The position numbers were made by a program, and so were the translations under genes. Below, in pieces: positions 18,440-27,787 of a stretch of 64,000 bases of DNA. Origin of the DNA: Qipengyuania citrea (GTDB lineage Bacteria; Pseudomonadota; Alphaproteobacteria; Sphingomonadales; Sphingomonadaceae); NCBI RefSeq assembly GCF_009828015.1, contig NZ_WTYG01000002.1, positions 186,001-250,000 on the forward strand, in the 5' to 3' direction. The stretch's first letter is position 1. Each line of letters starts with the position of its first letter. The notes under the pieces are model-generated. The model was not told the DNA's origin. It searched no databases and saw nothing but the letters and a program-made list of their open reading frames with translations.

Positions 18440-18853
18440 TCAGCCGCGCCACGCGTTGCGCGTCGCCACCCGCTCCAGTTCCTCGCCCAGCGCGTGCGCG
18501 GTGGTGAGCGCATCGGTGCAGCGCGCATCGTCGGTCAGCGCGCCATGCACGTCGAGCCCGCCGCCGCCGATCAGCGCCATCAGCAGCCCTTCGTCGCGCG
18601 TCATCCCCGCCGCGCAGCACGGCGCGAGCAGGATCTTGCGCCGCGAGGTGCGCGCCAGGTCGACGACCAGCGCGCGCGTCAGCACCAGCAGCCGCCGGAA
18701 CTCCGCGCCGCTGGCATCGAGCGCGAGCATGGTCGCCCGCGCATCGTGCAGCCCGTGACCGGCGATCCGGCGGACGAGGACAAGCCCCAGCGTCTGGTGC
18801 CGCCGCGCGGGGAGCGGAAGGTCGAGTGTGGTCGAATCGTGCGAATGGGCCAT
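18440..18853 (-). CDS. conserved hypothetical protein, DUF6628-like
   Basis: A 137-aa protein. The pattern QTLGLVLVRRIAGHGLHDARA, then FRRLLVLTRALVVDLARTS, then ILLAPCCAAGMTRDEGLLMALIGG resembles a small sphingomonad-restricted family (DUF6628 from memory). The paired Cys in APCCAAGMT is a possible metal or redox site. The start at 18853 is chosen because AAAGGAG sits 5 bases upstream; an in-frame ATG at 18877 lacks this. It is convergent with metZ. Confidence 0.72.
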   Translation of the reverse strand: MAHSHDSTTLDLPLPARRHQTLGLVLVRRIAGHGLHDARATMLALDASGAEFRRLLVLTRALVVDLARTSRRKILLAPCCAAGMTRDEGLLMALIGGGGLDVHGALTDDARCTDALTTAHALGEELERVATRNAWRG

Positions 18854-18950
18854 GCAATCTCCTTTGCCGGCCGCCATCCTATGCTATTGCAAATCACTCG
18901 CAAGTATTATCTGCGGCTCTTCCACCGCCCGATCTCCCCCGCGGCACGCC

Positions 18951-19265
18951 CTATCGCCCGCGATAGGGTTCGCAGGCGACTCCGTCATTGTCGCGGTCGA
19001 GCGCGGGGCGATAGCCCGGCTGTCCGCGCAGTATCGGCGCGGCGCGTGCGGCGCGGGCCGCATCGCAATTAGCGAAATAGACGCCCCCGCGCAGCTGCGC
19101 AGTGGGGGCTTGCGGGCTGGATCGGCGGTTGCGGTGACAGTGATAGCCGCCGCTCTGCCGGTTGTTGTGGCATCCCTCGGCGTTCAGTCCGCCCGGGTGC
19201 GCCTGTGCGGGCGGTGAAGGCAGGGCCAGCAGTGCACAGGGCAGCAGCAGGGAAAGATGTTTCAT
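18951..19265 (-). CDS. secreted YHYH / excalibur calcium-binding protein
   Basis: A 104-aa protein with a signal peptide (residues 1-22, cleavage at AQA-HP). GGLNAEGCHNNRQSGGYHCHRN is a YHYH-type motif. The C-terminus, FANCDAARAA...YRPALDRDNDGVACEPYRG, is an excalibur domain with a D-x-D-x-D-G calcium-binding loop and two Cys that likely form a disulfide. It is probably periplasmic or surface located; the role is unknown. Confidence 0.88.
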   Translation of the reverse strand: MKHLSLLLPCALLALPSPPAQAHPGGLNAEGCHNNRQSGGYHCHRNRRSSPQAPTAQLRGGVYFANCDAARAARAAPILRGQPGYRPALDRDNDGVACEPYRGR

Positions 19266-19317
19266 CCTCGCCTCCCTAGCACGCAGGCGTTATCGCAGTG
19301 AAAAGGGGAGGAACACG

Positions 19318-19929
19318 ATGACTGCAACCGTCGAATTCATTTTCGATATCGCCGCGCCCAATGGCTATCTCGCCTGGTATCCGCTCAAGGACATCGCCGC
19401 GCGCACCGGGGCGCGGCTGGAGGTCACGCCGGTGTTCCTCGGCGGGATGCACAAGCTGACCGGCAATGCCCCGCCGATGATCCGCGATGCCGGGGTCAAG
19501 GGGAAGGTCGCTTATGCGGCGCTCGAGTTCCAGCGCTTCGTCGACCGTCACGGCATGCACCGGTTCAGGATGCACCCGGCATTGCCGTTCAATTCGATCC
19601 TGCTCCAGCGCGTGCTGGCGGCGGCGGCTGACGAAGCGCAGCGGCAGGCGCTCGTCGAAGCGCTGCTGCCGGCAGTGTGGGAACGCAACATCGATTGCAG
19701 CGATGCCGACGCGGTGGGTGCGGAATTGACGCAGGCGGGTTTCGACGCACCGGCGCTGCTGGCCGCGGCGCAGGACCCGGCGGTGAAGGCGCGGCTGGCC
19801 GAAAACACCGAACGCGCGGTCGAGCGCGGCGCCTTCGGCATCCCGACCTTTTTCGTCGATGGCGAGATGTGGTTCGGCAAGGAACGCCTGGGCCAGCTCG
19901 AGGATTTCCTCGGCGACGGACAGCCTTAA
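19318..19929 (+). CDS. 2-hydroxychromene-2-carboxylate isomerase / DsbA-family protein
   Basis: A 203-aa thioredoxin-fold protein of the DsbA/HCCA isomerase family. It begins VEFIFDIAAPNGYLAWYPLK, where the active-site position has no CxxC, as in kappa-class GST-like isomerases. It ends with GAFGIPTFFVDGEMWFGKERLGQLEDFL, the conserved cis-Pro loop and tail. The family uses glutathione. No aromatic degradation genes are adjacent, so the named activity is tentative. Start ATG 19318 with GGGGAGG upstream. Confidence 0.88.
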   Translation: MTATVEFIFDIAAPNGYLAWYPLKDIAARTGARLEVTPVFLGGMHKLTGNAPPMIRDAGVKGKVAYAALEFQRFVDRHGMHRFRMHPALPFNSILLQRVLAAAADEAQRQALVEALLPAVWERNIDCSDADAVGAELTQAGFDAPALLAAAQDPAVKARLAENTERAVERGAFGIPTFFVDGEMWFGKERLGQLEDFLGDGQP

Positions 19930-20033
19930 CCGAGCAATACCGCAATGATCGGCAAGGGCAGCGCCAGCGCCATACCCGATAGCAGATCGCCGCCTTCGTC
20001 GCGCACAAGACGCCTCAGCAATGCATAAAACAT
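19926..20033 (-). CDS. 35-residue hydrophobic small protein
   Basis: An ATG at 20033 is preceded on the minus strand by GGGGGGAG with 7-base spacing, then 35 codons and TAA. The first half is charged (MFYALLRRLVRDEGGD) and the second half is one membrane-length segment (SGMALALPLPIIAVLLG). The stop overlaps the convergent isomerase gene's stop. It fits small single-pass membrane proteins, but there is no homology support. The remainder of 19930-20245 holds no other recognised feature. Confidence 0.45.
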   Translation of the reverse strand: MFYALLRRLVRDEGGDLLSGMALALPLPIIAVLLG

Positions 20034-20245
20034 ATTCCGACTCCCCCCGGTTGTCGGACCAACCAATCGGCCGTGCGACCCGAATGGCTCCGGCAATAAT
20101 CAGGTGCGACCCTGCCATCCGTAATGCACCCGAGGGCTTGGGAATATCTCTACGATCCCGGTAAACCGATGTTAACTTGCCGCATTGCGGAGGAAAATTT
20201 TGCCCGTTTCCTTGCGCCACACGGTTGGCGCGCTAGATTGGGGGG

Positions 20246-20647
20246 GTGATCAAGGAGCTCTTCCAGCATGCCGCCATGACCGACGGGATTACCGTCCGGG
20301 TCGCGGTGAACTTCCTGCCCGAACAATCGCAGCCCGACGCGGGCAAGTGGTTCTGGGTCTATCACATCCGCATCGAAAACGGCTCGCACGAACAGGTCCA
20401 GCTGATGACGCGCCACTGGCGCATCACCGATGGGGCCGGGCTGGTCAGCCATGTCGATGGCGAAGGCGTGGTCGGCGAACAGCCGGTGCTGAAGCCCGGG
20501 CAGAGCCACGATTACGTTTCGGGCTGTCCGCTCGACACGCCGCATGGCTCGATGGAAGGGTTCTACACCTTCAAGGCCGAAGATGGCTCGCCGCGCGAAG
20601 TGCGCATTCCCTTCTTCCCGCTCGCCGCGCCCGCCACGGCAAACTAG
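20246..20647 (+). CDS. apaG: ApaG family protein, GTG start
   Basis: A 133-aa single beta-sandwich protein. The conserved VRVAVNFLPEQSQPDAGKWF, then YHIRIENGSHEQVQLMTRHW, WRITDG, VVGEQPVLKPGQ and YVSGCPLDTP with GxGxxG-like turns match ApaG throughout. The function is debated; it has been tied to Co/Mg tolerance and to diadenosine tetraphosphate genes. The GTG at 20246 is taken with a G-rich stretch just before it; an ATG at 20276 would remove family sequence. Confidence 0.9.
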   Translation: MIKELFQHAAMTDGITVRVAVNFLPEQSQPDAGKWFWVYHIRIENGSHEQVQLMTRHWRITDGAGLVSHVDGEGVVGEQPVLKPGQSHDYVSGCPLDTPHGSMEGFYTFKAEDGSPREVRIPFFPLAAPATAN

Positions 20648-20684
20648 GCCGCGCGGCCGCAGGCACGCAAGCGGCGCGGGCTGG

Positions 20685-21293
20685 CTAGCGCGCCAGGCCC
20701 GCCTCGGCTTCGACGGGGCCCGATACCGGGCGATCGAGCACGGCTTTCGCCTCGGCTTCCAGCCGGGGCGTCAATTTCGCGGTACGCGGTTCCAGCGGCG
20801 TGCCGTCCCCGCGTTCGCCATTGGCCTCGATATCGGCCAGCAGCAGTTTCATTTCGGCGATTTCCCTTACCTGTGCCTCGATGATGGCATCGGCCAGTTC
20901 GCGCACGCGCGGATCGCTGATCGCGGCGCGCTCGCTGGTGAGGATCGCGATCGAATGGTGGGGGATCATGGCCTTCATCCACGCCTCGTCCTCGACCGTG
21001 TGCTGGCTGCGCACGAGGAACAGGAACAGCGCGAAGCCAACGCAGGCGAGGGCCATCACGGCGATCTTGGTGGCGAGGCTGCGGTACATGCCCCACATGA
21101 AGCCGAGCATGATCACGATCATGGCCATGCCCATCATCAGGGCCATCCACATGCGCGTCTGGCTGAAGAAGGCGTGGTCGAGCTCCCACAGCGCCGAATA
21201 TTTCAGCACGAACATGGTCACGATGGAGGTCGCGATCATGGCGAAGAAGGTGGGCCACATGCCGTGGCCGGAACTGCGCTGTTCGTCGGTCAT
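20685..21293 (-). CDS. DUF305 membrane protein
   Basis: A 202-aa protein with four N-terminal membrane helices (residues ~15-95) followed by a DUF305/CopM-like helical domain with EAWMKAMIPHHSIAILTSE (the MIPHH motif) and later ADAIIEAQVREIAEMKLLL. Soluble relatives bind copper or silver through His/Met. The extended four-TM front end is common in alphaproteobacteria. The start at 21293 has GGGGAG upstream; the longer frame starting 27 bases earlier lacks it. Confidence 0.85.
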   Translation of the reverse strand: MTDEQRSSGHGMWPTFFAMIATSIVTMFVLKYSALWELDHAFFSQTRMWMALMMGMAMIVIMLGFMWGMYRSLATKIAVMALACVGFALFLFLVRSQHTVEDEAWMKAMIPHHSIAILTSERAAISDPRVRELADAIIEAQVREIAEMKLLLADIEANGERGDGTPLEPRTAKLTPRLEAEAKAVLDRPVSGPVEAEAGLAR

Positions 21294-21357
21294 CGATTCT
21301 CCCCTTGTCGGGAAAGCCAACGGGCGGGCGCCGCGCGTTGTTCCGGCCCGCGGGGGG

Positions 21358-22884
21358 TTACTCTTCTTCCTCTTCCTCGCCGCCGAACTTGAAGCTGCCG
21401 ACCTTGACCTTCGGTTTAAGGCCGAGCCAGTCGGCCAGTGCCTCGAACTCGCGCATGGCGGGATAGGTGGCCAGCGCCGCGCGGCTTTCGTCGAGCCGCA
21501 GGACGAGGCTCTTCTTCTTGCGCCTCAGCGCGCTGGTGGTGAGCGACATGCGGCTGCCGCCGCCCAGCCGCCGGGCGAGGCGGTAGCCCAGGCCCCAGGT
21601 GATGCCTTCACGCAGGTCGTCGTCACTTGCCAGTTCGCTCAGCTTCTCGGGCACGTCGGTGCGGCCCATGCTGCCGAACAACGCGGCGCAGATCATCGCG
21701 CGGCCGCGCGCGTCGAGGTCGATCCAGCGCTTGCCCAGCGGCCATTCGATCGCATGGCTGACGCGCAGGTTGGGTTCGACCCGCTGCAACGCGCCCGACA
21801 GCTGCGCGGCGGCCAGCCGCAGCCGCTCGTTGACGCTGCCATCGCCATCGGTGAGGCTGACCGTCCAGGCGGACAACAGCGTCGCATCGGTGATCGAGGC
21901 GTCGCGCGGCGAGGCATAGGCGGTAACCCCCGCGAGCAGCGGGTCGGCCTTCATCTGCGCCGGTTCGAGCCGCGCGTAGAGCAGGCCCTCGCGCAGGCCC
22001 CAGGACGAGAATATCAGCTCCTCGGGACCGATCGTATCGAGCAGCGGGCGCAGCAGTGCGGCGGCGTCGGGCAGGTAATGCGCACGCATCGCGCTGATGC
22101 CCGAGATCTCCATCAGCTGCTCGGGGTCGGCGGCGACCAGCTCCTGCGCCAGCCGGTGCGCGTCCTCGGGGGCGAGGGAAAAGCCGTGCGGGTCGGTCAG
22201 CGGATAGTCGAAATAGCGCATCGCATAGGCCGCCAGCGCGCGCCACGTGCCGCCGATCATGTACATCGGCCCGGGGTGCGCCGCGGCCCAGCCGGCCAAG
22301 CCGAGCTGCTTGCGCACCGCCTGTTCGAACGCTTCGGACCCGCGCGCGCGCAGGGCCGGCAGGCGCAGCGTGCCGAGCTGCAGGCTGGCGGCCTCGTGGC
22401 AGCTGTTGTCCGCCACCGAGACGAGTTCGAGGCTGCCCCCGCCGAGGTCGGCAACCACGCCGCGCGCGCCCGGGAACGCGCCGAGCGCGCCCATCGCCGA
22501 GGCGGTGGCTTCCTCCTCGCCCGAGAGCAGGCGCGGCTCCAGGCCGAGCGCGGCCACCCTGGCCAGGAATTCGCTGCCATTGGTCGCGTCGCGCGCGGCG
22601 GCGGTGGCGACGGTCTGGACGTCCTCCACCCCCAGGTCATGCAGGATCAGCGCATAGCGCGCCAGCGCGGCGAGCGCTTCCTCGGCGGCTTCCTCGGGGA
22701 TCGCGCCACTATCCGCCAGATCGCGGCCGAGCCGGGCGGAGACCTTCTCGTTCCACACCACTTCAGGCGCGCGCGCGGTGCCTTCGTAGATCACCATGCG
22801 CACGGTGTTCGAACCGATGTCGATGACCGCGCGCGGCGGCTGGATCAGGCGGCGCTGCCACTTGGCCGAACGCGACTTGTTCAT
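21358..22884 (-). CDS. ppx: Ppx/GppA family exopolyphosphatase
   Basis: A 508-aa protein of the acetate-kinase/actin-fold superfamily. RAVIDIGSNTVRMVIYEG lies near residue 18, then an internal TAAARDATNGSEFL, the phosphate-loop GVVADLGGGSLELV and a long C-terminal helical part. It ends with seven consecutive acidic residues (EEEEEE tail). It degrades polyphosphate chains. Its start overlaps the ppk stop by the ATGA arrangement, implying translational coupling. Confidence 0.93.
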   Translation of the reverse strand: MNKSRSAKWQRRLIQPPRAVIDIGSNTVRMVIYEGTARAPEVVWNEKVSARLGRDLADSGAIPEEAAEEALAALARYALILHDLGVEDVQTVATAAARDATNGSEFLARVAALGLEPRLLSGEEEATASAMGALGAFPGARGVVADLGGGSLELVSVADNSCHEAASLQLGTLRLPALRARGSEAFEQAVRKQLGLAGWAAAHPGPMYMIGGTWRALAAYAMRYFDYPLTDPHGFSLAPEDAHRLAQELVAADPEQLMEISGISAMRAHYLPDAAALLRPLLDTIGPEELIFSSWGLREGLLYARLEPAQMKADPLLAGVTAYASPRDASITDATLLSAWTVSLTDGDGSVNERLRLAAAQLSGALQRVEPNLRVSHAIEWPLGKRWIDLDARGRAMICAALFGSMGRTDVPEKLSELASDDDLREGITWGLGYRLARRLGGGSRMSLTTSALRRKKKSLVLRLDESRAALATYPAMREFEALADWLGLKPKVKVGSFKFGGEEEEEE

Positions 22885-25049
22885 TCGCTCGTTCCTCCCA
22901 GCGTGAGGCGCGGGACCTCGTGCTCGGCCAGCGCCGCACCGCGGCCCGACAGCGAGGGGTTGGCCATGAAATACTGGTGGCAGTTGAACCCGCCGTCGCC
23001 TTGCCGCAGCCGGTGGTACTGGCCATCGGGTTCGAGCTGCCAGCTCTGTTCGGTATCGAGGATATTGGCGAGCATGACCTGTCCCAGCACCTGATCGTGC
23101 ACTGTCTTGTTGGTGATCGGCACCATCACCTCGACCCGCCGCAGCAGGTTGCGGCTCATGGCGTCGGCGCTGGTCAGATAGACCTTCGCCTGCCGGCTCG
23201 GCAGCGCCTTGCCATTGGCAAAGGCCCAGACGCGCGAATGTTCGAGAAAGCGGCCGATGATCGACTTGACGCGGATGTTCTCCGACACGCCCGGCAGGCC
23301 CGCGCGCAGGCTGCAGATGCCGCGCACCATCATGTGTATCTCGACCCCCGCCTGGCTGGCTTCGTAGAGCTTGTCGATCATCGGCCGGTAGGTGATCGAA
23401 TTGAGCTTCGCCCAGATCCCCGCCGGCTTGCCTGCGCGCGCATTGGCGATCTCGGCGTCGATCAGGCTGAACAACCGCGCCTGCAGGTCGATCGGCGACA
23501 GCGACAGCTTCTCCAGATCGTCGGGCTCGATATAGCCGGTGATGAAATTGAACACCTTGGCCGCGTCGCGCCCCAGCGCCGGATCCGCGGTGAAGAAGCT
23601 GAGGTCGGTGTAGATCTTGGCGTTGATCGGGTGGTAATTGCCCGTCCCGAAATGGCAGTAGGTGCGATAGCCGTCCTCTTCGCGGCGCACCACCAGGCTG
23701 ACCTTGGCGTGCGTCTTCCATTCGGTGAAGCCGTAGATCACCTGCACCCCGACGCGTTCTAGCTCGCTGGCCCACTGGATGTTGCGTTCCTCGTCGAAAC
23801 GCGCCTTCAGCTCGACCACCGCGGTCACTGCCTTGCCGTTCTGCGCCGCCTCGATCAGCGCCGCGATCACCGGCGACTGGTCGCCCGCACGGTACAGCGT
23901 CTGCTTGATCGACATCACCGCCGGGTCGCGCGCGGCCTGCCGCAGGAAGTCGACCACCACGTCGAAACTCTCGAACGGGTGATGGATCACGAGGTCCTTC
24001 TCGCGAATGGCGGAAAAACAGTCGCCGTCATGTTCGAGGATCCGCTCAGGATAGCGCGGGCTGAAGGGTTCGAATTTCAGATCGGGCCGCGGTTCGTTGC
24101 AGATCGTGGCGAGATCGGCGAGGCCGAGCATCCCGCCCGACTTGACGATCATGTTCTCTTCCACCTCGAGCTCCTCGCGCAGCATCGTCTCGGCGATGTC
24201 GTCGCATTCGTCGTCGAGTTCGAGCAGCACGGTACGGCCGCGGCGGCGCCGCTGGATCGCCGTGCGGAAGTAGCGCACGAGGTCCTCGGCTTCCTCCTCG
24301 ACCTCGATATCGCTGTCGCGCAGCACGCGGAACACCCCGTCGCCGAGCACCTTGAAGCCGGGGAACAGCTGGTCGGCAAAGCGCGTCACCAGCTGTTCGA
24401 TCGCGACATAGATCGCCTTTTCCCCCGGCACCCGGACGAAGCGCGGCGCACCGCTGGGGATCAGCACCATTTCGATCAGGTCGGCCTGGCGCTTGCCGCG
24501 CTTGAGCCGGAAGATCACGCCGATCCCCTTGTTGGCGACGAAGGGGAAGGGGTGGCTGGGGTCGATCGCCTGCGGGGTGATCAGCGGCAGGATGTCGCTT
24601 TCGAAATATTCGGCCAGCCAGTCCTGCTGTTCGGCGGCCAGGGCGCTGGCCGGGGCCAGCACGATGCCTTCTTCGGCCAGCAGCCCGCTCAGCCGGTCGA
24701 GGCTCTCCTGCTGGCGGTCTTCCAGCCGCAGCAGCTCGTCGCGGATCGCGGCCAACTGCTGGCGCGGGCTGGCCCCGTCGATCGCCTGCGTTTCGATCCC
24801 GCGGTTCACCTGGCCTTCCAGCCCGGCGATGCGGACCATGGTGAACTCGTCGAGATTGCTCGCCGAAATCGACAGGAAGCGCAGCCGTTCGAGCAGTGGA
24901 TAGCGTTCGTTCTCGCTTTCGGCGAGCACGCGGCGGTTGAACGACAGCCAGCTCAGCTCGCGGTTGGTGTAAAGGTCCTGCGCGGCGGCCGGGACGTCTT
25001 GCGATCCGGCATCATTGGCCGGCGCCTGGGGGGAGGTTTCTGCAGTCAT
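22881..25049 (-). CDS. ppk1: polyphosphate kinase 1
   Basis: A 722-aa enzyme, full length. It opens YTNRELSWLSFNRRVL as PPK1 does. The phospho-accepting histidine is H448 in THAKVSLVVRREE, followed by YCHFGTGNYHPINAKIYTDL. The last third is VMVPITNKTVHDQVL-like. It makes polyphosphate from ATP and is coupled to ppx by an ATGA overlap at 22881-22884, so chain synthesis and breakdown are produced together. Confidence 0.96.
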   Translation of the reverse strand: MTAETSPQAPANDAGSQDVPAAAQDLYTNRELSWLSFNRRVLAESENERYPLLERLRFLSISASNLDEFTMVRIAGLEGQVNRGIETQAIDGASPRQQLAAIRDELLRLEDRQQESLDRLSGLLAEEGIVLAPASALAAEQQDWLAEYFESDILPLITPQAIDPSHPFPFVANKGIGVIFRLKRGKRQADLIEMVLIPSGAPRFVRVPGEKAIYVAIEQLVTRFADQLFPGFKVLGDGVFRVLRDSDIEVEEEAEDLVRYFRTAIQRRRRGRTVLLELDDECDDIAETMLREELEVEENMIVKSGGMLGLADLATICNEPRPDLKFEPFSPRYPERILEHDGDCFSAIREKDLVIHHPFESFDVVVDFLRQAARDPAVMSIKQTLYRAGDQSPVIAALIEAAQNGKAVTAVVELKARFDEERNIQWASELERVGVQVIYGFTEWKTHAKVSLVVRREEDGYRTYCHFGTGNYHPINAKIYTDLSFFTADPALGRDAAKVFNFITGYIEPDDLEKLSLSPIDLQARLFSLIDAEIANARAGKPAGIWAKLNSITYRPMIDKLYEASQAGVEIHMMVRGICSLRAGLPGVSENIRVKSIIGRFLEHSRVWAFANGKALPSRQAKVYLTSADAMSRNLLRRVEVMVPITNKTVHDQVLGQVMLANILDTEQSWQLEPDGQYHRLRQGDGGFNCHQYFMANPSLSGRGAALAEHEVPRLTLGGTSE

Positions 25050-25166
25050 GGTGGTGCGGTGTGGAACATGGTCCTCGCATATGACGGTTGCGCGACAGTG
25101 TGGCCGACCGGCGCGCTAAAGGAAAGGGCGGGCGGTGGCATCTTGTTTCCTGCGGCTGCCGCATTT

Positions 25167-25985
25167 ATGTCGCAACGCGCAATGAAGCGTACACACCTGC
25201 CTCTCAACGCCCTGCGCGTTTACGATGCCGCCGCGCGGCATCTCTCCTTCACCCGCGCCGCGGACGAGCTGGCAGTGACGCCCGCCGCCGTTGGCCAGCA
25301 GATCCGCGCGCTCGAGGATCACCTCGGGACGGTGCTGTTCCGCCGCACCAGCAAGGGGCTGGAGCTGACGCAGGAAGGCGCCGCGGGCCTCGACGCGCTG
25401 CGCGAAGGGTTCCTCAAGTTCGAGGAAAGCGTCTCCGCCATGCAGGCGGGCCAGGCTTCCGACAGCTATACGATCGCCTGTCCGCGCGAATTCTACGCGC
25501 AATGGCTGGCTCCGCGGCTGGCAACCTTCGGCGAGGCGAACCCCGATATCCGTTTCACCTTCGTTGCCGACGAGAACGCCGATTTCACCGAGGCGAACCT
25601 CGATTGCGCGATCCGGCTGGTCGACGGGCCGGGCGACCTGCAGGGCATCGAACTCGACGAGGCGCGCCGCGTCACGGTGGCCCGGCCCGCGCAGCACGGC
25701 GGCGCCCCCGACCAGTGGATCGATTGGGGCCTGCCGCTGCAGGACGGGATTGCGGCGCATGTCAGCGTGTCCAACGCGGGCCAGGCGCTGTCCTCGGCAC
25801 TGGCCGGGCTGGGCAAGGCGATCCTGCCCGAACTGCTGGTCAAGGACGCGATCGATGCGGGCCGGCTCGAAGTGCTCGACGGGCCGCACACCGGCACGCG
25901 CGCCTACTGGATGGTGGCACCGACGCCGCAATGGCGGACCAAGAAGGTCCGCACGCTGGTCGAATTCCTGTCTGCGGAACTGTAA
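25167..25985 (+). CDS. LysR-family transcriptional regulator, GcvA-like
   Basis: About 272 aa. The N-terminal winged helix (LNALRVYDAAARHLSFTRAADELAVTPAAVGQQIRALEDHLGTVLFRR) is a textbook GcvA-type LysR sequence, followed by a periplasmic-binding-fold effector domain. Starts at 25167 or 25182 are both possible; neither has a strong Shine-Dalgarno. It is divergent from ppk1 across 117 bp; regulation of ppk1-ppx is possible but unproven. Confidence 0.9.
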   Translation: MSQRAMKRTHLPLNALRVYDAAARHLSFTRAADELAVTPAAVGQQIRALEDHLGTVLFRRTSKGLELTQEGAAGLDALREGFLKFEESVSAMQAGQASDSYTIACPREFYAQWLAPRLATFGEANPDIRFTFVADENADFTEANLDCAIRLVDGPGDLQGIELDEARRVTVARPAQHGGAPDQWIDWGLPLQDGIAAHVSVSNAGQALSSALAGLGKAILPELLVKDAIDAGRLEVLDGPHTGTRAYWMVAPTPQWRTKKVRTLVEFLSAEL

Positions 25986-26194
25986 TCCGGCCGCGCGCGG
26001 CGCGCCCCGAGCCGTCACGGCAGGCATCGCCGAAGACGGCGGCCGGATAGCGCCCGGCTCCCCCGTTCCACCCGCCGCGCGGCAGGCGCGACCGCGAGCG
26101 CATGGTGAACCGATTTCAACCGGTTCTTAACCCGCGCAGGTAAGGTGATCTTAACGGTGCAACGGTTAGTCCGGGGCCACAGGGGGCTGGCTTT

Positions 26195-27787
26195 GTGAAC
26201 CGTATGCTGCAAAATCTTCGTACCGACACCAAGGGCAACGCGCTGGCGATTTTCGCCGCAGCCTTGGTGCCGCTTGTCCTTGTGGTCGGCAGCGGGCTCG
26301 ACCTGAGCTTCGCCTACATGGCGAAAGCCAAGCTGCAAAACGCCTGCGACGCCGCGGCGCTCGCGGGTCGCCAGTCAATGGACGGCACCAGATGGACGAG
26401 CGCGAACGAAGCGGAAGCCGATAAGTTCTTCGACTTCAACTTCCCCGAAGGAACGCTGGGCGCGCGCGACCGGGTCTTCGATATCGGCAAGGATCCCCTC
26501 GACAACACGCAGCTCCTGGGCGAGGCAAGCGCCACGATCCCAACGATGCTGATGTATATTTTCGGCTATGACGCAATCCCGATCGAGGCCGAGTGCAACG
26601 CCAAGCGCGACTTGGGGCATAACGACGTGATGCTGGTGCTCGACACCACGGGGTCGATGGCCCAGCGTCCCTCGACCGGCGGAAGCAAGGACAAGATCGA
26701 ACTGCTGCGCACGGGCACCGCGGGGCTGTTTCGCGCGCTCGACGATACCAGCAACGGCTCGATCACCCGCTTCGGCATCGTGTCCTACTCGCATACGGTG
26801 AACGTCGCGGGCAGTCTGGGAAATCACGATATTCTCAAGGACCAGCTCTATGCAGGCGAGGAATGGGAGCAGACCGTTTGCTACCAGACCAGATCCGGCT
26901 GGTGGTGGCAGACTGATTATTGCACGACGAACACCTACGACGACGAAGACGATGCCCCGAGCCGCGGCTATAGAGACCAGAGCAGTACGCGGCGGACCTA
27001 TACCTACGATCCGCAGTACAAATATCCCGGCGACGTGACCGTCAAGATTGGGGACACCAAGTGGGATAATCGGCGCGGTTTCCGGGAAAGCACCGAAGGT
27101 TGCATCGAGGAACGCTCGAGTGTCGGTCAGCCGGGCAGCCCGGTAACCATCCTGCAGACGGTGAGCCAGGCTGACATCGACGAAATCGCTTCGAACAACG
27201 GCAACAGCGCCGCCTATCAGTGGGGCCGCTACGATCCGGACAGTCAGAACGGCCAGTCGCAGAACGGGTGCCCGTCGCAGTCGCAGAAACTGAAAACCTA
27301 CGCGTCCGAAACCGCGTTCCAGAACGCCGTGAATGCCGCCACCGCCAACGTCACCGGCGGTACCTATCACGACATCGGTATGCTGTGGGGGGCACGCTTC
27401 CTGTCGCCGACGGGTATGTTCGCCTCCGAAAACCCGACGCAGCACGGCATCGTGCCGGTCAACCGCCATATCGTCTTCATGACCGACGGGAAGCTCGATA
27501 CCGGCGATACGCTGTATTCGGCCTTCGGCGTCGATCGCTATCACAACCGGATCCAGGGGTCGCAGTCGCAGACGACCAAGCACATCAACCGCTTCGACTC
27601 GATATGCGACCGCGTGAAATCCACCGGCACGACCATCTGGGTGATTGCGCTCGACGTCACCGATACCGACGATATCGAAGACTGCGCAACGACCTCCGAC
27701 CATTTCTATACTTCCGACGGATCGGACCTCGAGAGCATCTTTGAACGGATCGGTCGCGGGATCGGCAATCTGAGGCTGACGCGGTGA
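26195..27787 (+). CDS. TadG-like protein with a von Willebrand A domain, GTG start
   Basis: A 530-aa protein. It has a Tad-type N-terminus (NLRTDTKGNALAIFAAALVPLVLVVGSGLDLS, hydrophobic stalk from ~residue 14). A VWA domain has MLVLDTTGSMAQ near residue 147 as a MIDAS-like site (D-x-T-x-S). The middle is rich in Gln/Asn/Tyr (YDDEDDAPSRGYRDQSS). It is probably a surface or periplasmic minor pseudopilin-linked adhesin. It heads a three-gene overlapping cluster. Confidence 0.9.
   Translation: MNRMLQNLRTDTKGNALAIFAAALVPLVLVVGSGLDLSFAYMAKAKLQNACDAAALAGRQSMDGTRWTSANEAEADKFFDFNFPEGTLGARDRVFDIGKDPLDNTQLLGEASATIPTMLMYIFGYDAIPIEAECNAKRDLGHNDVMLVLDTTGSMAQRPSTGGSKDKIELLRTGTAGLFRALDDTSNGSITRFGIVSYSHTVNVAGSLGNHDILKDQLYAGEEWEQTVCYQTRSGWWWQTDYCTTNTYDDEDDAPSRGYRDQSSTRRTYTYDPQYKYPGDVTVKIGDTKWDNRRGFRESTEGCIEERSSVGQPGSPVTILQTVSQADIDEIASNNGNSAAYQWGRYDPDSQNGQSQNGCPSQSQKLKTYASETAFQNAVNAATANVTGGTYHDIGMLWGARFLSPTGMFASENPTQHGIVPVNRHIVFMTDGKLDTGDTLYSAFGVDRYHNRIQGSQSQTTKHINRFDSICDRVKSTGTTIWVIALDVTDTDDIEDCATTSDHFYTSDGSDLESIFERIGRGIGNLRLTR

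Noticed and set aside
18423..18857. Alternative 144-codon minus-strand frame at the DUF6628-like gene
   Set aside because: Arg/Ala-rich frame-shifted shadow; the chosen frame has the Shine-Dalgarno and a protein-like pattern.
21358..23775. One 805-codon minus-strand frame reading from inside ppk into ppx
   Set aside because: The ppk part is in the wrong frame; the real layout is two genes with an ATGA overlap at 22881-22884.
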